From Variovorax paradoxus (lineage in GTDB: Bacteria > Pseudomonadota > Gammaproteobacteria > Burkholderiales > Burkholderiaceae_C), in the NCBI RefSeq assembly GCF_009755665.1, contig NZ_CP046622.1, positions 806,001 through 870,000 on the forward strand: a stretch of DNA of 64,000 nucleotides, written 5' to 3'. This document shows positions 52,183 to 61,503 of the stretch, in pieces (position 1 is the first letter of the stretch; every line of letters begins with the position of its first letter). A program made the position numbers and the translations under genes. The notes under the pieces were generated by a model. The model saw only the letters and a list, made by a program, of their open reading frames with translations. It searched no databases and was not told the DNA's origin.

Positions 52183-52197
52183 GCTGAGGTATTCGCC

Positions 52198-53661
52198 ATG
52201 CATGTGCGGCTCGACGACCCGGTCGATCTCGACGCCTTTCGCCGGCATGCGCGGCAGCTGCTCGCCGCGGGCGTGCCGCCGGACCGCGTCGAATGGAACG
52301 CGGCGCAGGCCGCTGGCGATGCCGCCGATCTGTTCGGCGCTGCGAGCGATGCGGCGCCGCCAGCAGCGCTTGCCTCCGCCGCGCAGCATCAGCCTGTGCC
52401 CGCATGGTTCGTCGAGCTGTGCGGCGACGTCATCCTGCATCGCGACTCGCAGCGCTTTGCGCTCTTGTACCGGCTGCTGTGGCGCCTTTCGCACGAGCCC
52501 GCGTTGCGGCACGATCCGCTCGACGCCGACCTGATGCAGGCCCGGCAGATGGCCAAGGCCGTGCACCGCGACATCCACAAGATGCGCGCCTTCGTGCGCT
52601 TTACCCGCGTACAGGGCGACGACGGCCTGGAGCGCCACGTGGCGTGGTTCGAGCCCGAGCACCGCATCGTCGAGGCCAATGCGCCGTTCTTTTCGCGGCG
52701 CTTCGCGCAAATGCGCTGGGCCATCCTCACGCCCGAGCGCTGCGTCGAATGGAACGGCCAGGCGCTGGCCTTCCAGGGCGGCGCCGACCGCCGCGAGAAA
52801 CCGCCGCCCGATGCCGGCGAGCAGCTCTGGCTCACCTACTACGAACACATCTTCAACCCGGCACGCCTCAAGCTCGCGATGATGCGGCGCGAAATGCCGC
52901 GCCGCTACTGGCACAACCTGCCAGAGGCCGCGCTGATCCAGCCGCTGGCCGAGGCGGCTGCGGCGCGCAGCCAGTCGATGATCGAGGCGCCGCCCACCGC
53001 GCCGCGCCGCATCCGCGCGCCCGTTGCGCTGCACCTGCGGCCGGCGGCGGGCGTGGCGCCCGCCAGCCTTGGCGAGCTTCGCGCGGCGGCGCATGCCTGC
53101 CGCGATTGCCCCATCGGCGCGCTCGCCACGCAGGCCGTGTGCGGCGAAGGCCCGCTCGGCGCCACGCACATGCTGGTCGGCGAACAACCGGGCGACCAGG
53201 AAGACCTCGCGGGCCGCCCCTTCGTCGGGCCCGCGGGCCAGCTGCTCGACCGTGCAATGGCGCAGCTGGGCTGGGCGCGCGACGCCGTGTACCTGGCCAA
53301 CGCCGTCAAGCACTTCAAGTACGAGCTGCGCGGCAAGCGCCGCATCCACAAGACCGCGGGCCAGCGCGAGGCCGAAGCCTGCGCGCACTGGCTCGACAGC
53401 GAGATTTCGCTGGTGCGCCCGCAGGGTCTGGTGGCGCTGGGCGCGACGGCCGCGCGCACGCTGCTGGGGCGGCCGGTGGCGGTGCAGACCGAGCGCGGTG
53501 CGTGGCTGCACGAGCGCGGCGATGGCCGGCCCGTGTTCGTCACCCTGCATCCTTCAGCGCTGCTGCGCCTGCCGTACCCGGAGCAGGGCGAAGCCTTCGG
53601 GCGCTGGCTGGCCGATCTTGCGTTGGCGCGCGGCACGCTTTCTGCTGCAATCGCCGCATGA
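52198..53661 (+). CDS. DUF4130 domain fused to UdgX-type uracil-DNA binding protein
   Basis: The 487-aa protein joins two families that are separate genes in many bacteria. Residues 1 to about 250 match the DUF4130 (TIGR03915) protein: FALLYRLLWRLSHEPALRHD, HRDIHKMRAFVRFTR and LWLTYYEHIFNPARLKLAMM. Residues from about 290 match UdgX in uracil-DNA glycosylase family 4: GEQPGDQEDLAGRPFVGPAG, AVKHFKYELRGKRRIHKTAG and VTLHPSALLRLP. The GKRRIHK loop holds His384, equivalent to the UdgX histidine that becomes covalently linked to the uracil-excision site. It is translated from the SOS-type operon and overlaps the next gene by four bases. Confidence 0.93.
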   Translation: MHVRLDDPVDLDAFRRHARQLLAAGVPPDRVEWNAAQAAGDAADLFGAASDAAPPAALASAAQHQPVPAWFVELCGDVILHRDSQRFALLYRLLWRLSHEPALRHDPLDADLMQARQMAKAVHRDIHKMRAFVRFTRVQGDDGLERHVAWFEPEHRIVEANAPFFSRRFAQMRWAILTPERCVEWNGQALAFQGGADRREKPPPDAGEQLWLTYYEHIFNPARLKLAMMRREMPRRYWHNLPEAALIQPLAEAAAARSQSMIEAPPTAPRRIRAPVALHLRPAAGVAPASLGELRAAAHACRDCPIGALATQAVCGEGPLGATHMLVGEQPGDQEDLAGRPFVGPAGQLLDRAMAQLGWARDAVYLANAVKHFKYELRGKRRIHKTAGQREAEACAHWLDSEISLVRPQGLVALGATAARTLLGRPVAVQTERGAWLHERGDGRPVFVTLHPSALLRLPYPEQGEAFGRWLADLALARGTLSAAIAA

Positions 53662-54176
53662 ACGAACAAGCTTCCTGCGCAACCGCCTTGCGGGTCGCGC
53701 CGCTGACACCGCAGGCCTTTGCGCCCTTCGGTACCGTGATCGAGGCGCCCGCCGCCGGTGGCCGCAACATCAACGGCGGCAACGCAAGGCGCTTCGACCT
53801 GCTCGACAACCTGCAGCTCGATGCCGCCGGCGGCCGCCCGATGCTCGCGCTGTTCCGTGCCGCGGCGCGCAGCTTTCCGCACGCAGTGGCCGAGATGGAG
53901 CGCCATGCGCTCGGCAGCCAGACCTTCGTGCCCCTGGGCGAGCGGCGCTTCGTGATCGTGGTCGCGCGTGCAGGCGAAGCGCCTGCCTCGGCCGGCGAGC
54001 TGGCCGCCTTCGTTACCAACGGAAAGCAGGGGGTGGTGCTTGCGCCCGGCACCTGGCACCACGCGCTGCTGGCGGTGGACGCGGGCGACTTCGTGGTGAT
54101 AGAGCGCGCCGCTGGGACTGTCGATTGCGACCTCTGCGCGCTCCCGGCGCCGGCGGCCATCGACTGGAAAGACTAG
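53658..54176 (+). CDS. Ureidoglycolate lyase (AllA family)
   Basis: The 172-aa protein matches the AllA family: FGTVIEAPAAGGRNINGGNA at the start, then QTFVPLGERRFVIVVARAGE and PGTWHHALLAVDAGDFVVIE with the conserved GTWHH. The family splits ureidoglycolate to glyoxylate and urea at the end of allantoin breakdown. The ATG overlaps the UdgX stop (ATGA), placing it in the DNA-repair operon. No allantoicase or allantoinase gene is near. It converges on an amidase gene 20 bp away, which may be its functional partner. Confidence 0.88.
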   Translation: MNEQASCATALRVAPLTPQAFAPFGTVIEAPAAGGRNINGGNARRFDLLDNLQLDAAGGRPMLALFRAAARSFPHAVAEMERHALGSQTFVPLGERRFVIVVARAGEAPASAGELAAFVTNGKQGVVLAPGTWHHALLAVDAGDFVVIERAAGTVDCDLCALPAPAAIDWKD

Positions 54177-54196
54177 GCGCGCTGCGCCGCAATGCG

Positions 54197-55378
54197 TCAG
54201 CTGGCGGCGATGCGCTCGGCCATCCGGATCAATGAGCGGTCAGAGCCTGCCGGCCCGAGCAGCGAAATGCCCAGCGGCGCGCCGTCGCGCGAAGCCAGCG
54301 GCATCGACAGCTGCGGAAAGCCGCTGAGGCCTGCAATGCACAGCATCCGGATCGCGCGGTTGCGGTAGTCCTCCAGCCCGGCCTCGCTTTCGCTGCGCAG
54401 CGGCGCAATGTCGGGCATGGTCGGCATCAGCAGCACGCCGTCGGTGCCCAGCAAGGCGGCCAGGTGCGCGCGAAACGCGGCGCGAAAGACGCGCGCGGCC
54501 ACCACCTGCGCATCGGTCACGTCGCGCGACCACGCAAAGCGCTCGGCCACGCCCGGGCCCAGCGGCGGCGCATAGCGCTCGATCAGCGGGCCGTCGGTGA
54601 GCCAGGCCTCGCGCGACTGCAGGTAGCGAAAGTTCCAGTACATCGCATCGAACGATTCCATCGCCACAGTCGTGCTCTGCGCGGGCCCGAGCAGGCCTTG
54701 TACACGGTCGATCACGCCTTGCAGCGCCTTCGTGGCGGCGGGCGCCGCCAGGCCCCACACGTCGTCGGGGCCCAGCAGGCGCACGCGTTCGGGCAGCGCC
54801 GGGGTGTCGGCGCCCAGCAGCACGTCGGCCACGCGCGCGAAGGTGCCGATGTCGCGCGCGAACCAGCCGCAGGTGTCGAAGCTCGGCGCAAGGTCGAGCG
54901 CGCCTTCCAGGCTCACGCGGCCGTGCGTCGGGCGCAGGCCGTACAGGCCGCAATGGTTGGCCGGCGCACGCACCGAGCCACCGGTGTCGGTGCCGAGCGC
55001 AAAGTCGCAAAGGCTGGACGACACCGCCGAGGCCGAGCCCGACGACGAGCCGCCCGTGATGCGGTCCTTCGCGGCCCCGTTGATGGGGGCGCCGAAATGC
55101 GCGTTGTTGCCGTTCATCGAGAACGCGAGTTCGTCGGTCACTGTCTTGCCGGCGAAGCGCGCGCCCGCATCGAGCAGCTTTTGCACGGTAGGCGCGGTAC
55201 GGGTCTTGATGCCCGACATCGCCAGCACGATGGGGTTGCCGCCGCCGGTGGGGTAGCCGGCCACGTCGAACAGGTCCTTGGCGGCAAAGCTCAGGTCGGC
55301 CAGCGGACCGGTGGGCGCATGCGGCACAGGCACGTCGGGATACGGAACGAAGGCGTGGGCGGGGTCGTTCAAGGGCAT
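54197..55378 (-). CDS. Amidase signature-family enzyme
   Basis: The 393-aa amidase has the lysine in LSFAAKDLFDVAGYPTGGGN, the Gly/Ser loop RITGGSSSGSASAVSSSLCD and the nucleophile region GTDTGGSVRAPANHCGLYGL. It is shorter than the 480-aa amidase at 26.7 kb and close in type to AtzE/indoleacetamide-hydrolase relatives. It lies 30 bp after the ATPase genes of a peptide-type ABC importer, so it may hydrolyse the imported amide. It may also work with the AllA-like protein in ureide breakdown. Confidence 0.9.
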   Translation of the reverse strand: MPLNDPAHAFVPYPDVPVPHAPTGPLADLSFAAKDLFDVAGYPTGGGNPIVLAMSGIKTRTAPTVQKLLDAGARFAGKTVTDELAFSMNGNNAHFGAPINGAAKDRITGGSSSGSASAVSSSLCDFALGTDTGGSVRAPANHCGLYGLRPTHGRVSLEGALDLAPSFDTCGWFARDIGTFARVADVLLGADTPALPERVRLLGPDDVWGLAAPAATKALQGVIDRVQGLLGPAQSTTVAMESFDAMYWNFRYLQSREAWLTDGPLIERYAPPLGPGVAERFAWSRDVTDAQVVAARVFRAAFRAHLAALLGTDGVLLMPTMPDIAPLRSESEAGLEDYRNRAIRMLCIAGLSGFPQLSMPLASRDGAPLGISLLGPAGSDRSLIRMAERIAAS

Positions 55379-55408
55379 GGTGCGTAGGTAGGAGTTGTGC
55401 AGTGCGGG

Positions 55409-56461
55409 TCAGGCGACCAGCGTGGGCGCAATGGCTGCTGCGGCGTCGGTGTGGATGCAGCGCGCGCGGTGGTTCGGCGCGAGTTCGACCACCGGCGGCT
55501 GCGCGGCGCGGCAGGCATCGGTGGCAAGCGCGCAGCGTTCGGCAAAGGCGCAGCCCGGCGGCAGCGCGGATAGATCGGGCGGCGCGCCGCCAATGGTCTC
55601 CAGCCGCGCACCGCGCGCCAGCGCCCCATGCGCGCGGCTCTTGAGCAGCGCGATGGTGTAGGGGTGGCGCGGCGAGCGGATCAGCTCGCGCGCCGTGCCT
55701 TCCTCGACGATGCGGCCCGCATACATCACCGCAATGCGGTCGGCCACCTCCACCGCGGCGCCGATGTCGTGCGTGACGAAGATCACCGACAGGCCCAGGT
55801 CGCGCTGCAGTTCGCGCAGCAGCAGCAGGATTTGGATCTGCACCGTCGCGTCGAGCGCGGTGGTCGGCTCGTCGGCCAGCAGCAGCTGGGGCTTGCAGGC
55901 CAGTGCCAGCGCGATCATGGCGCGCTGGCGCATGCCGCCGGACATCTCGTGCGGATACGCGGCCAGGCGCCGCTCGGGGCTGGGAACGCGCACGCGCTCG
56001 AACAGCGCGAGCGCACGCTGGTGCGCCTCGGCCGCCGTCACTTTCTTCTCGTGCCGGCGGATCGATTCGACGATTTGCGCGCCGACCGAATACACCGGGT
56101 CGAGCGCGAGCAGCGGCTCCTGGAAGATCATCGAGGCGACCTTGCCGCGGAAATCGTCGAGCGCGCGCGCCGGCATCGCAAGCACGTCACGCCCGGCCAC
56201 CTGCACGTGCCCGCCCATGCGCGTGCGGCGCTCGGGGTGCAGGCGCAGCAGCGTGCGCATGGTCACGCTCTTGCCGGAGCCCGATTCGCCGATGAGCGCG
56301 ACCACTTCGCCGCGCTGCACTTCCAGGCTCACGCCGCTCACCGCATGCACGGGCTTGCGGCCGCCGCTGAAGGTGACGCTGAGGTCGCGCAGGCGGACCA
56401 TCGGCTCGCCGGCGGGAATGACGTTGGTGCTGCCGTTGTTGCTGCTGCTGCTGTCGCTCAT
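55409..56461 (-). CDS. Peptide/nickel-type ABC transporter ATP-binding protein, DppD/OppD type
   Basis: The 350-aa ATPase has Walker A in LIGESGSGKSVTMRTLLRLH, the Q-loop ASMIFQEPLLALDPVYSVGA, signature MSGGMRQRAMIALALACKPQ and Walker B LLLADEPTTALDATV. The C-terminal oligopeptide domain has the cysteines of CAFAERCALATDACRAAQPP. The start MSDSSSS lies in the ATGA overlap with the preceding ATPase; a run of Ser/Asn follows. It powers the permeases upstream. Confidence 0.93.
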   Translation of the reverse strand: MSDSSSSNNGSTNVIPAGEPMVRLRDLSVTFSGGRKPVHAVSGVSLEVQRGEVVALIGESGSGKSVTMRTLLRLHPERRTRMGGHVQVAGRDVLAMPARALDDFRGKVASMIFQEPLLALDPVYSVGAQIVESIRRHEKKVTAAEAHQRALALFERVRVPSPERRLAAYPHEMSGGMRQRAMIALALACKPQLLLADEPTTALDATVQIQILLLLRELQRDLGLSVIFVTHDIGAAVEVADRIAVMYAGRIVEEGTARELIRSPRHPYTIALLKSRAHGALARGARLETIGGAPPDLSALPPGCAFAERCALATDACRAAQPPVVELAPNHRARCIHTDAAAAIAPTLVA

Positions 56462-57498
56462 GCTGCCTGCCTCATCGGCGTTTGCGCCATCGGGTGCCCG
56501 CTCCCGGGCTCGAGAACAAGGCAGCTCGCCGCGTGCAACGAACCCGTGGCGACGGGCTCGGGCACCACCTGGCTGCACACCGGCGCGGCCAGCGCGCAGC
56601 GTGGATGAAAGCGGCAGCCGGAGGGCGGGTTGATCGGATTCGGCGGGTCACCGGCCAGCGCCGCTTCCATGGTGCGGTTGTCGGGGTCCATGGAGGGCAT
56701 CGAAGAGAGCAGGGCGCGGGTGTAGGGATGCGCTGGCGCATCGTAGAGCGCGTCGGCCGGCCCGATCTCGGCCACCTGGCCGAGGTACATGACCATGACG
56801 CGGTCGCTCACGTAGCGCACCACGTTGAGGTCATGGCTGATGAAAAGATAGGTGAGGCCAAACTCGGCCTTCAGGTCGAGCAGCAAGTTGATGACTTGCG
56901 CTTCGACCGATTTGTCGAGCGCCGACACGGCCTCGTCCAGAATCACCATGCGCGGCTGCAGCGCAAGCGCGCGCGCAATGTTGACGCGCTGGCGCTGCCC
57001 GCCCGAGAGCTCATGCGGATACCGTTCGGCGAAGCGCTGCGGCTCCAGGCCCACGCGCGCGAGCAGGTCGCGCGCACGCGCCACAGATTCGCGCCGGCTC
57101 ACGCCATGCACCTGCGGACCGAAGGCAACCGAGTCTTCGATGGTGAGGCGCGGGTTGAGCGAGGCATAGCTGTCCTGGAACACCATCTGCACCTGGCGCC
57201 GAAACTCCTTGAGCGGAAGTTCCCGGCCGCCGACTTCGCGGCCGTCAAAAATCACCTCGCCCCGGGTCGGTGCAATCAACTGCATCAGCAGCCGCGCAGT
57301 GGTCGACTTGCCGCAGCCCGATTCGCCGACCACACCCAGCGTTTCACCTTTGAGCACTTCGAAATCGACACCGTCCACGGCGCGGACCACGCCGCCGCCG
57401 CGGCCCAGGGGGTCTTTCTTGAGCGGGAAGTGCTTGACGAGGCCGGTTATGGTGAGCAGCGGCTGTGCGGGGCCGCCTATGTCTTTCATGGTGTCCAT
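56458..57498 (-). CDS. Peptide/nickel-type ABC transporter ATP-binding protein, DppF/OppF type
   Basis: The 346-aa ATPase has Walker A in [21 protein letters not shown]-loop [20 protein letters not shown], signature [20 protein letters not shown] and Walker [21 protein letters not shown]-terminal oligopeptide domain ends [16 protein letters not shown]. It works with the DppD-type ATPase, which its stop codon overlaps. The start MDTM is at 57498; a second Met lies three codons on. The palindromic element (copy C) separates it from the permeases, so its transcript passes through that structure. Confidence 0.93.
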   Translation of the reverse strand: MDTMKDIGGPAQPLLTITGLVKHFPLKKDPLGRGGGVVRAVDGVDFEVLKGETLGVVGESGCGKSTTARLLMQLIAPTRGEVIFDGREVGGRELPLKEFRRQVQMVFQDSYASLNPRLTIEDSVAFGPQVHGVSRRESVARARDLLARVGLEPQRFAERYPHELSGGQRQRVNIARALALQPRMVILDEAVSALDKSVEAQVINLLLDLKAEFGLTYLFISHDLNVVRYVSDRVMVMYLGQVAEIGPADALYDAPAHPYTRALLSSMPSMDPDNRTMEAALAGDPPNPINPPSGCRFHPRCALAAPVCSQVVPEPVATGSLHAASCLVLEPGSGHPMAQTPMRQAA

Positions 57499-57537
57499 GT
57501 TGTCAGGCTCCTTTTGTTGCTTTTGTTTTTGGCGCTG

Positions 57538-57798
57538 TTGTTCAGGGCGTGTGCAAAGGCCACCGGGTACTCCCCTCCGCGAATGTCCCCCGGGCTTCGC
57601 CCTCCTCCTTTATTTCGCTGCGCGGAGCACCCGATGCCCTGTGCACTGGGGCACGCTCTGGGTGCACCGCTGATCAACGACTGCTCTGAATCACGCACCC
57701 GTCGATGGGGTGCCTTGCGCAGCGAAATAAAGGAGGAGGCCGCAGGCCGGGGGACATTCGCGGAGAAAGGTACCCCGTCGGCGGGTGAGCGCCCCGAA
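57538..57798 (-). mobile_element. Large palindromic MITE-like element, copy C
   Basis: This is the same element as copies A and B, transcribed in the same direction as the ABC operon. The inner stem (TCCTCCTTTATTTCGCTGCG arms) and outer stem are conserved. One mini-hairpin is changed to GGGC-GAA-GCCC instead of GGGGC-GCA-GCCCC, yet still pairs. The end nearest the ATPase gene has CGCCCTGAACAACA and decayed A-rich repeats. It fills the 346-bp gap between the permease and ATPase genes; no coding sequence is credible there. Confidence 0.85.
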
Positions 57799-57844
57799 GA
57801 CGGCTCGCAACAAACAACCGCAACAAAAGAACAAGCGCCCATCT

Positions 57845-58750
57845 TCATCCCTTGTTGTCCATCGCCGACCGCAATCCATCGGACAAAAGATTGAAAGAGA
57901 TCGAAGTAATGAAGATCATCGCGCCAGGCAATGCGGCAACCCACGGCTGCACATAGATCGCAGTGCGCAGCGTGTTGAGCATCAGCCCCCACTCCGGCTC
58001 CGGCGGCTTTACGCCCAGTCCCAGGAACGACAGGCCCGAGGCCAGGATCATCGACACCGCGATCAGGCTCGTGGCGTACACAAAGATAGGCCCGAGCACG
58101 TTGCCCAGTACATGTACCCGCACGATGGTGAACGGGTTGGCGCCCGAGGCGCGCGCTGCCTCCACGTAGTCGCGCGTGCGCACCTGCGTCGTCACGCTTT
58201 CGGCCACGCGCGCAATCTGCGGAATGAAAACGATGGTGAGCGAGATCAGCGAGTTGACCACCCCCGCGCCCAGCGTGCCCGACAGCGCAATCGCCAGAAG
58301 CACCGACGGAAACGCGTAGAACACGTCGATGGTGCGCATGATCAGCGTGTTGGTGAGGCCGCCAGCGTAGCCCGCGACGATGCCGATCACCGTGCCGAGC
58401 ACGAAGGCGCAGATCACCGGCGTGATGCCGATGAACAGCGAAAGCCGCGCGCCGACGATCAGGCGCGACAGCATGTCGCGGCCCAGCTCGTCGCTGCCGA
58501 GCGGCAAGCCCTCGGTGCCGATGGGCTTGAGCCGCTTGAGCATCGACGAGGCGTACGGGTCGGCCGGCGCGAGCCAGGGGCCGAACACGGCCAGGCCTAT
58601 GAGCAGCAGCACCATCAAGGCGGCACCCATGGCGACCGGATCGCGCGTGAAGCGCAGCAGCGCCGAGGTCCAGTAGCCGCGCGAGCGCTGCATCGGCAGC
58701 GGCTTTGCATCGGCGGCTGCAGCAGGGGAGGGGATGGGAAGTGCGCTCAT
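57845..58750 (-). CDS. Peptide/nickel-type ABC transporter permease, DppC type
   Basis: The 301-aa permease begins with a proline/alanine-rich cytoplasmic tail and a first helix (AALMVLLLIGLAVFGPWLAP), typical of DppC/OppC. A periplasmic segment LPLGSDELGRDMLSRLIVGA is characteristic. An EAA loop lies near TQVRTRDYVEAARASGANPF. It pairs with the DppB-type permease, whose stop is five bases before its start. It is the last gene before the palindromic element. Confidence 0.93.
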   Translation of the reverse strand: MSALPIPSPAAAADAKPLPMQRSRGYWTSALLRFTRDPVAMGAALMVLLLIGLAVFGPWLAPADPYASSMLKRLKPIGTEGLPLGSDELGRDMLSRLIVGARLSLFIGITPVICAFVLGTVIGIVAGYAGGLTNTLIMRTIDVFYAFPSVLLAIALSGTLGAGVVNSLISLTIVFIPQIARVAESVTTQVRTRDYVEAARASGANPFTIVRVHVLGNVLGPIFVYATSLIAVSMILASGLSFLGLGVKPPEPEWGLMLNTLRTAIYVQPWVAALPGAMIFITSISFNLLSDGLRSAMDNKG

Positions 58751-58755
58751 GGTGG

Positions 58756-59709
58756 TCAGGCCCGCGCAATCCGCGGGTCGAGCATGGTTTGCAGCACGTC
58801 GACCAGCAGGTTCAGCAACACGAAGAACAGCGCCAGCACCAGGATGGTTCCCTGCAGCAGCGGCAGGTCGCGCTGGAAGATGGCGGAGTTCAATAGAAAG
58901 CCGGTGCCGGGCCAGGAGAACACCGTCTCGATCAATATCGAGCCGCCGAGCAGGTAGCCCAGCTGCAGGCCCATCACGGCCAGCGCGGTGGGTGCCGCGT
59001 TCTTCACCATGTGGCGGAACACGCCGAAGTGCGTGAGGCCCTTGGCGCGCAGGCCGACAATGAATTCCTGGTCCAGGATGTCGGCCACCAGCGCGCGCAC
59101 GGTGCGCGCAATGATGCCCATGGGAATCACCGACATGGTGAAGGCCGGCAGGATGAGGAACTGCACATGCTCCCAGTCCCACGCCCAGTCGCTGGAGCCG
59201 CCCGGCCCCGCGCCGGTGGCCGGCAGCCACATGAGCTGCGACGAGAACACGATCACCATCACCATGCCCAGCCAGTAGTGCGGCACGCTCACGCCCAGCA
59301 CCGACAGCATCGAGGCGAAGCGGTCGATCCACGAGTTGCGGAAGTACCCCGCCACAAAGCCGAACAGGCAGCCCAGCACAAAGCCGATGAACGTGGCCAC
59401 CACCGCCAGCCGCAGCGTGTTGCCCACGGCGGTGAACACCTCGCCCGCCACGGCCCGGTTGCTTGCGATCGAAACGCCCAGGTCGCCATGCAGCGCGCGC
59501 CAGATCCACATCGCGAACTGCTCGGGCAGCGAACGGTTAAAGCCATAGAGCTCGCGCAGCTGCGCCTGCAGGTCGGCCGAGGCGTCGGGCGGAAGAATCG
59601 ACACCAGCGGATCGCCGGGCGCGATGTGCACGAGCAGAAAGCACACCAGCGCCACGCCGATCATGATCGGCACGGCGTAGACCACGCGGCGCAGCAAATA
59701 GGCCAGCAT
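58756..59709 (-). CDS. Peptide/nickel-type ABC transporter permease, DppB type
   Basis: The 317-aa permease starts MLAYLLRRVVYAVPIMIGVA, a DppB/OppB mark. HIAPGDPLVSILPPDAS and FNRSLPEQFAMWIWRALHGD lie in the periplasmic loop, and the EAA loop holds LDQEFIVGLRAKGLTHFGVF. About six helices are predicted. Its ATG shares one base with the binding protein's stop (TGATG), so translation is coupled. It works with the DppC-type permease. Confidence 0.93.
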   Translation of the reverse strand: MLAYLLRRVVYAVPIMIGVALVCFLLVHIAPGDPLVSILPPDASADLQAQLRELYGFNRSLPEQFAMWIWRALHGDLGVSIASNRAVAGEVFTAVGNTLRLAVVATFIGFVLGCLFGFVAGYFRNSWIDRFASMLSVLGVSVPHYWLGMVMVIVFSSQLMWLPATGAGPGGSSDWAWDWEHVQFLILPAFTMSVIPMGIIARTVRALVADILDQEFIVGLRAKGLTHFGVFRHMVKNAAPTALAVMGLQLGYLLGGSILIETVFSWPGTGFLLNSAIFQRDLPLLQGTILVLALFFVLLNLLVDVLQTMLDPRIARA

Positions 59710-61367
59710 CAGTCCATCGTCATGGTTGCGATGTCGATGAACCAGCTTTTCGGCTGCACCACGTTCTTGACCTTGGCCGACATTGCACGCGGGCCGACGT
59801 CATGCGCGATCCAGACGAACGGTGCGTCGTCGACGATGTGCGCATGCAGCCTGGCCAGCGCGCCGTCCCGTGCCTTGTCGTCGAAGCTGGTGCGCGCATC
59901 GGCCACCAGCTTGTCGACCTCGGCGTTGCCGTAGTAGCCCCAGTTGTTGGACACCGGCGGGAAGGTCTTGGTGCTCACGAAACGCACCATGGCAAAGAAC
60001 GGGTCCATGGCTGCAAAGCTCACGTTGGTGGCATTGGCGCCGTTGGCCGACGGGTCCTTCACGCCCTTGCGCCAGTTGGTGAAGAGCGTGTTCCATTCGA
60101 TCACGTCGAACTCCACGTCGAAGAAGCACTGCTTGAGCGACTGCTGCGCAAATTCGTTCATGGGCAGCGGCTGCATCTGGCCCGAGCCCGAGGCCGAGAT
60201 CTGCACCTTCACCTTGATCGGCTTGGCGGCCGAGTAGCCGGCCTGCGTCATGAGCGCCTGGGCGGCCTTCACGTCGTACTTGATGTCGAACTTGGGATTG
60301 CCCCACCACGGATGGCCGGGCGGCACGGTGCCCTTGGGCTCGGCCATCATGCCGCCGAGCAGCTGCTTCATGCCGCCGCGGTCGATGCACAGGTTGGCGG
60401 CCTGGCGCACGCGCTTGTCGAGCCAGGGCGAGCCTTCGGCGAAAGACAGCTGCCACGGCCACACGTGCGGCTGCGCGTTGGAATAGATCTTGAACCCGCG
60501 CTGCGTGATCTGCGGCATCGCATCGGGCGCAGGGGCTTCGATCCAGTCGACCTGGCCGCCGAGCAGCGCGGCAGTGCGCGCGTTGGCTTCGGGCATCGGC
60601 AGCATCACGACCTTGTCGATCTTGGGCACGCGCTTGGCATCCCAGTAAGCCTTGTTGGCGACCAACTCCAGCCGCTCGCGGGCCACGAAGCGCGTGACCT
60701 TGAACGGGCCCGAGCCTGCGGGGTCGGCGGCAAAGGCGGTCCATGCGGCCTTGGCCTTGTCGGCGTGCGTGGCGCCGGCCGCGGCGTCGAACTTCTTCTG
60801 CCACTGCGCGGGCGAGGCCATGAACAGGTTCGTCAGGTTGATCGGCAGGAAGGCGTCGGGCTCGCTGGTGGTGAGCTCGACCGTCATGTCGTCGACCTTG
60901 CGCGCGGTGCGCAGCGTCGGCATGCGCGAGGCGGTCACGCCCACCTGGCTCGGGTCGAACTGCGGTGCATCCTTGTCGAGCACCTTCTGCACGTTCCACA
61001 CCACGGCGTCGGCATTGAAGGCCGAGCCGTCATGGAACTTGACGCCAGGGCGCAGCTTGAAGATCCACTTGGTCTTGTCCTTGGCGTCGACGACCCATGA
61101 ATTGGCCAGCGCCGGAATCAGCACGCTCGGCGCGTCGGCCTTCGACAGGTCCCACTGCGTGAGCGAGTCGTAGATGGGAATGCCGGTGAAGCGGTTGCCC
61201 TCGAAGCCCTGGTCGGGCTGGCCCAGGGTGCGCGGAATATCGGCCGCCGTCATCGCGATGCGCAGCGTTTTCTCCTGGGCCAGGGCCGGCGTTGCAAAGG
61301 CCAGGGTGGCAAGCGCCGCACAGGCGGCCAGGGGTTTCAGGATCGAGGCAGGAACAGCACGCTTCAC
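59709..61367 (-). CDS. Peptide/nickel-type ABC transporter substrate-binding protein (SBP_bac_5)
   Basis: The 552-aa protein has a signal peptide (AACAALATLAFATPALAQ) and the family 5 binding-protein layout: TLRIAMTAADIPRTLGQPDQ, IPIYDSLTQWDLSK, IFKLRPGVKFHDGSAFNADA and MPMNEFAQQSLKQCF. It delivers peptides, nickel, opines or similar solutes to the permease. I chose the GTG start because AAGGAG lies five bases upstream and the signal peptide follows directly; longer forms overlap the promoter region. The amidase in this set suggests an amide ligand. Confidence 0.92.
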   Translation of the reverse strand: MKRAVPASILKPLAACAALATLAFATPALAQEKTLRIAMTAADIPRTLGQPDQGFEGNRFTGIPIYDSLTQWDLSKADAPSVLIPALANSWVVDAKDKTKWIFKLRPGVKFHDGSAFNADAVVWNVQKVLDKDAPQFDPSQVGVTASRMPTLRTARKVDDMTVELTTSEPDAFLPINLTNLFMASPAQWQKKFDAAAGATHADKAKAAWTAFAADPAGSGPFKVTRFVARERLELVANKAYWDAKRVPKIDKVVMLPMPEANARTAALLGGQVDWIEAPAPDAMPQITQRGFKIYSNAQPHVWPWQLSFAEGSPWLDKRVRQAANLCIDRGGMKQLLGGMMAEPKGTVPPGHPWWGNPKFDIKYDVKAAQALMTQAGYSAAKPIKVKVQISASGSGQMQPLPMNEFAQQSLKQCFFDVEFDVIEWNTLFTNWRKGVKDPSANGANATNVSFAAMDPFFAMVRFVSTKTFPPVSNNWGYYGNAEVDKLVADARTSFDDKARDGALARLHAHIVDDAPFVWIAHDVGPRAMSAKVKNVVQPKSWFIDIATMTMD

Positions 61368-61503
61368 AGGAGCTCCTTGGGCTGAAAGGGCAAAGGGATC
61401 GAACCGGTGGTGAAGCACGACGTGTGCCAGCCGAGGTTTCCGGGGCCGCGCCCGGCCATCTCGGGCGCGTGCCGCGAGGCTGCGATGCGACAATTGCCCT
61501 CCC

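Noticed and set aside
50983..53550. 855-codon minus-strand frame opposite the radical SAM and UdgX genes
   Set aside because: Antisense shadow; the plus-strand genes have clear motifs and a LexA box.
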